A stretch of 64,000 nt of DNA from Polytrichum commune. Lineage: Eukaryota; Streptophyta; Polytrichopsida; Polytrichales; Polytrichaceae. The notes under the pieces were generated by a model. It had not been told where the DNA came from, made no database searches, and saw only the letters and a program-made list of their open reading frames with translations. The stretch is from assembly GCA_950295325.1 (NCBI GenBank), contig OX485804.1, positions 63,952,533 through 64,016,532 on the forward strand. Direction: 5' to 3'. Shown here piece by piece: positions 59,936 through 64,000 of the stretch. A program made the position numbers and the translations under genes. Numbering within the stretch: the stretch's first letter is position 1; every line of letters begins with the position of its first letter.

Positions 59936-61700
59936 GAAGGAAAGAGGGAGGGCACCCAAACCACAACCTCCTTAGCCTTCTCCTACTTAGTAGGACCTTA
60001 TCCTATCCACTAAACCCTCAACCCCTAAACCAACAAGAACATGTTCTAATTCAAACATTTAAATCAAAGGCACTTCCCCTTGCCTCATCAAGCACTACTC
60101 CTCTAATCAAAACACTCCCTAATGTCACTAAGCTCCTGAATAACCACACAAATAGGCTTAAGGCCTAAACATAAATCCACACCAAGCCTCACTCTTTTTA
60201 TACTTTTAATTGTTTCAATAACACTCCAAATGCAATTCTAAGTAGATCCTAAACACAAAACAAATATGAGCACTCATTTTGGGCTCATAGAGTTCAATCT
60301 CCCTTGCAAGCAAAGCATGAGATTCATTTCATGGGTTACAACTAAGACCATTGCCTTCAAATGGCCTCAATGGAAAAATGGTAGAATGTTGAGATGGTGA
60401 GATTGTCATTTTGGGTAAAGAATTGGAACCCTCTAAACAATTTACCTTGCTAATTGGAGTAAAAAAAAAAAGCTTCCCATGTTAAATGTTCATTCACAAA
60501 GTGTAGTCCCTAACAAGTTGATCTAAGTACATTTTACATTGTGCCGTGCCATCAAAGCTTTCAACATTTAGTTTTTTCTTTGTCACGTCTCCATATCAAG
60601 GGATGTAACCATGAGAAATCCTAAATCATTATATGTCAGTGTTGGATGCTAGTGTAAACAAGCCGTAACTTAATATAGGTTTTGTGATACACGTGATAGA
60701 TTTGTTAATAATAATAATATAGCATTGGATTTTTTTAGTGTTAAGTTTTTCCATTTCCTCCACATACTTGACACTTTGATTGTTGTGATACTTCATTCAT
60801 TTACTTTCAAAAAGGAAACTTGAATAATTTGTAAGTTTTAAGGTGAGCAATTGACCCAACAAACCCCACAATGATCAGGTGAACCATAGCAAGTAACACT
60901 AGCAATGATCGATGGAGAATGCAACCAACGCCACTTGCAAGGTGAAAGCAAGTCCCAACCATTCAAGTTACCGGCTTGATGTTGCTAGGTGAAGAAGCTA
61001 CAACTGAGCCGCTCTCGTGAACCCCTGAACAATTTTAGTAGTATCATACCAATTGTGCACTCATCTCTCTTCAAACTTGAGGTATGTAATCTTCATCAAA
61101 AATAATTTGAAGTCATTTTGTGTGGACATTAAGAAGTGTAACCTTTCAAGACAACAAATCATCATTATCCATCAAAAGGTCATATAATAATGTATTATCA
61201 CGTTGACTACGTTGGAATACCATAAAATGAGAGACCCAAATTGAACTGCAAAAACATTCAACAATAAAAACACGCTCACTCAAAAACAAAACCACGTAAC
61301 CTAAATCAACAATGTGACCATTGTCATACGTGTGAACCCCAAATATAAATAAGTATAGTGTATAATGTTGACTCTAGGCCCATTGTTGGTTGGGTATTAC
61401 GTACCCACTCCCATCTTTTTTCCATGGTCCTTCTCATTCATCCAAACTACGAACATATATCCTAGAACACGTTTCCTCGTCGAGATTCCCCCAGTTGTCT
61501 TATAAGGGGTTATAGTACTCGATGGAGCTCTTCAAAACCATGTGCCATAGAACCAAAGCTCTAGTTTCCCACTCGGCGTGCAAAAAGAGGATGCTAGGTC
61601 TCCACAATGGGCGATGAATAGAAGACAAAAAATATATATAAAAAGAATAGACTTAACATGAATCATGGATTGTGTTCTCCAATACCAAAGCTCATGCCAT
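59936..61700. other. intergenic, no gene recognised
   Basis: A/C-rich at first, then AT-rich. No domain-bearing frame. Confidence 0.5.
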
Positions 61701-61701
61701 A

Positions 61702-61803
61702 TTAAGTAGTACTACACACTACTACACTACCACCCACATGGGAGGACTACAAAAAATTGGGTACTTAAAGACAAAAGTAGTGTAGTGTAGTATAGTACAA
61801 TTG
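61702..61803. repeat. short imperfect inverted repeat
   Basis: AAGTAGTACTACACACTACT then ACACTAC pairs with GTAGTGTAGTGTAGTATAGT then ACAATTGTAC across a 48-nt loop. The arms are simple-sequence-like (TAGTG units), so pairing may be incidental. Confidence 0.45.
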
Positions 61804-62044
61804 TACCTCGCATTCATCCAAACTAAGCAATATATGTTTCTTACATCTCATACGTGTTTTCTTTTTTTATTCATGTCACAACGGTTCTCACTAGAAAGGT
61901 TTGAATATATGAAAGCCATGAGTTCAATTCACCTACAACACTATTTTGCTCATACAAATATTCTCATGTTTTTCAATGGAATGAATATAGTCTCATTAGC
62001 AAGACACGTTGCACTCTTGATTGTTTTTTTTAGGGTTTGGTAGA

Positions 62045-62475
62045 AGTGCCTTAGATGAATTTTTTATTCTTTTATTCTTTTATGTTTTTATTTCTTTCTT
62101 TGCACTCACTTTTCTTGTAGAATAATATGCACCATGAAAGTAGTGCAAGAAGATTAGTGAATCCAAATTGTGTCCATAGTCATTTGCCTCATGATTTTCT
62201 TGGAGCTCATTTGAACATTTTATTCAGTATCAAAGTGAAGATTCTCGGGCTCAAGAAGTGGTCATATAGGTTCTCCCAACCCTATTGATTATTGAACCTA
62301 GAATGATTAGCACATTGTATCTGAGCACGTAGATGGCAGTCCAATCTCTTTCAAACAAATGCCGTTTTGGGTGTCATTTCTTAGACCCAAACCTAATCAC
62401 AAACCACTCAAATATGGGTGTCTAGATTATTGTTGTGTTTGATTTAGGCACATCTACCTTATATGTGAGTGGTTG
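62045..62475 (+). repeat. dispersed repeat family C, copy 7
   Basis: CTTGGAGCTCATTTGAACAT, TCAAAGTGAAGATTCTCGGG, GGTCATATAGGTTCTCCCAA, CCAATCTCTTTCAAACAAAT, ACTCAAATATGGGTGTCTAG, and the terminal GGCACATCTACCTTAT. The first 110 bp are less certain. Confidence 0.7.
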
Positions 62476-63365
62476 GCGATTCTCAACGCAAGTTGAGTAT
62501 GACTTTTTTTTGGATTTAATGCATTGGATGCTCAGATTGTGGGGAGTAAATTGTGGACTCATGCAGTTTATTGGCAAAGCTAAGTAATGTTGTGCATAAC
62601 ATTACTGAGCAGCTAGACGAAGATCTTTTTCCAAAGAAAGAGGTTGCAATTAAAAACCTTTAAATCTATTGTTGCTTGTCAAAAAGTTCACAATACACAA
62701 CCAAAGTGCTCCCAATAAACAAGGAATCCTGAAATTAAAGGATGGTTGTTCTTGCCCGATACCTAGTCCCACGAGACACAACCAAGGAGTTGAGTAATGG
62801 TATGTGAACATGAGGTCTATGTTTATGCAATAATAACTTTCCGTGCCCAGATTCTTGTCATGGTATCCAAATTTCTCTCGTTTGGTTCCCATACATGAAT
62901 AATAGGAGACTAGGTAGAATAAGAAGCCCAATGTGGGCATCAAAGGTGTTTATGGATACTTCTTGGTAGACTTCGCAAATTCATTAAGATGCTAGATTAC
63001 AAAAACAAAAACAAAAACAAACTCAAAACCCACAAAATTGGAGTTTTTTGTTCCAGGTTTTATATGTACTAAAGTAGATGATGCTAAAATCGTCACTTTA
63101 AGTGTTGAACAAAATTATTATTATTAAAATTGTATTTAGTTTTATTTTAATAATAAACAAGGGAACTCATTGCACCAAAAATATCTGACTTAAATTATGA
63201 TAATGCAAATTCAAAATTTTATTGGTGGATGACCCAAAACCAACACATAAACGTGATATTTAAGTGGTGGATACTCTTAAGACCAATATATATGATCTTA
63301 TTGTGTGAAAACACTTTTAGGGTTTTGATATTGGGTGAGGTGTTGGTTTTAGCATTATCCACCTT
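62476..63365. other. intergenic, no gene recognised
   Basis: AT-rich with an (AAAAAC)n run at 63000-63020. No gene. Confidence 0.5.
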
Positions 63366-63938
63366 AAAGGTTGTTTACATCATGGACCATGAAGTCGTCC
63401 CAAGGCCCTGTAAAATATAGATTGGTTGTTGAACTCGTCCCGGGACCACTTTGATTTACACCAAGGAAAAAAATGTCAAAGTGACCATGGAGTTCGAGGT
63501 CCCCAAAAAACATGTTTTAAGGCCTACATTATCCACTGACATGGTCCAACGGGTTTTGTTGTGGGAGAGGCAAAAGAGGTGCTCTAGTAGAAAAAGGCAA
63601 GGGCCCATGGCAAAGGAATGTTGTTGTAATAAGTTTATACTGATTTTTTTTTCTAGGAGGAAGAGAAGATGAAGACAAGAGAATGATCAAACTTGATGAT
63701 TTATTTCAAAATTGCCTTTTTTGAACATACATTAAAGAACTCAACACACTCACTATTTGGTGCATGGTCATTCCTCTTGGTCCACATTCAATTTACACTC
63801 AGTGAGGGGCCCAAAGGCTTTGTAAATTGGTGTTTTAAGAAATCGGGACCATGGAAGTTGGACCATGAAGTCGGACCATGGACAAAAGGCCACCTTCCAT
63901 GGTCTGACTTCATGGTCCATGGTGTAAACCAGCCCTTT
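63366..63938. mobile_element. TIR element with palindromic subterminal region (about 573 bp)
   Basis: The left end AAAGGTTGTTTACATCATGG then ACCATGAAGTC is matched by the right end, which reads AAAGGGCTGGTTTACACCAT then GGACCATGAAGTCAGACC on the minus strand. Just inside the right end the motif GGACCATGAAGTCGGACCAT repeats in both orientations (63850-63930), so it can fold on itself. No transposase. No clear target-site duplication. Confidence 0.7.
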
Positions 63939-64000
63939 AGTTCCCCTGTGCTTTTTCTAACAAAACTGCTTTTGTTCCAATCTAATGGTTATTGTTGGCA

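Overview
This is nuclear DNA of a land plant, or at least of a member of the green lineage. A Dof zinc-finger transcription factor (a family known only from green plants) sits beside three housekeeping genes in their plant forms. Two of these are split by many short, well-phased GT-AG introns. Intergenic DNA is AT-rich and full of decayed transposons. The transposon mix (a LINE with a restriction-like endonuclease, a piggyBac relative and a pogo/Tigger relative) would be unusual for a flowering plant. I lean, without proof, towards a seed-free plant such as a moss or lycophyte.

Four protein-coding genes are convincing. (1) 30396-31664, plus: an intronless Dof transcription factor of 422 aa. 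(2) 36966-42474, minus: a 14-exon gene for an 813-aa protein with a signal peptide and a C-terminal membrane anchor, resembling the Arabidopsis At5g58100/At3g28720 family. (3) 48071-50964, minus: a 7-exon GID4 homologue of 197 aa, the Pro/N-degron receptor of the GID/CTLH ubiquitin ligase. (4) 52830-53852, plus: an intronless OST3/OST6 oligosaccharyltransferase subunit of 340 aa. Genes 3 and 4 are divergent and about 1.9 kb apart. I see no operon-like or pathway link among the four. GID4 and OST3 act in cytosolic protein turnover and ER N-glycosylation respectively.

Region by region: 1-30 kb holds no convincing cellular gene. It carries a pogo/Tigger transposase pseudogene (3.56-4.73 kb), several TIR elements, a 438-bp MITE with target-site duplication (11.1-11.6 kb), a piggyBac-like transposase pseudogene (15.45-16.35 kb), a 176-bp tandem array (17.4-18.4 kb) and two LINE copies (19.5-21.4 and 26.2-28.3 kb). 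30-43 kb is gene-bearing. 43-48 kb holds a third LINE copy and a perfect 82-bp inverted repeat. 48-54 kb is gene-bearing again. 54-64 kb is repeats only: small MITEs, minisatellites, and copies of a dispersed ~380-bp family that occurs eight times across the window.

The most interesting material is the mobile DNA. The LINE family combines reverse transcriptase, RNase H, a CCHC knuckle, an RHN motif and a PD-type nuclease. The piggyBac-like remnant and the nested TIR elements are also notable, as is the flawless 82-bp palindrome.
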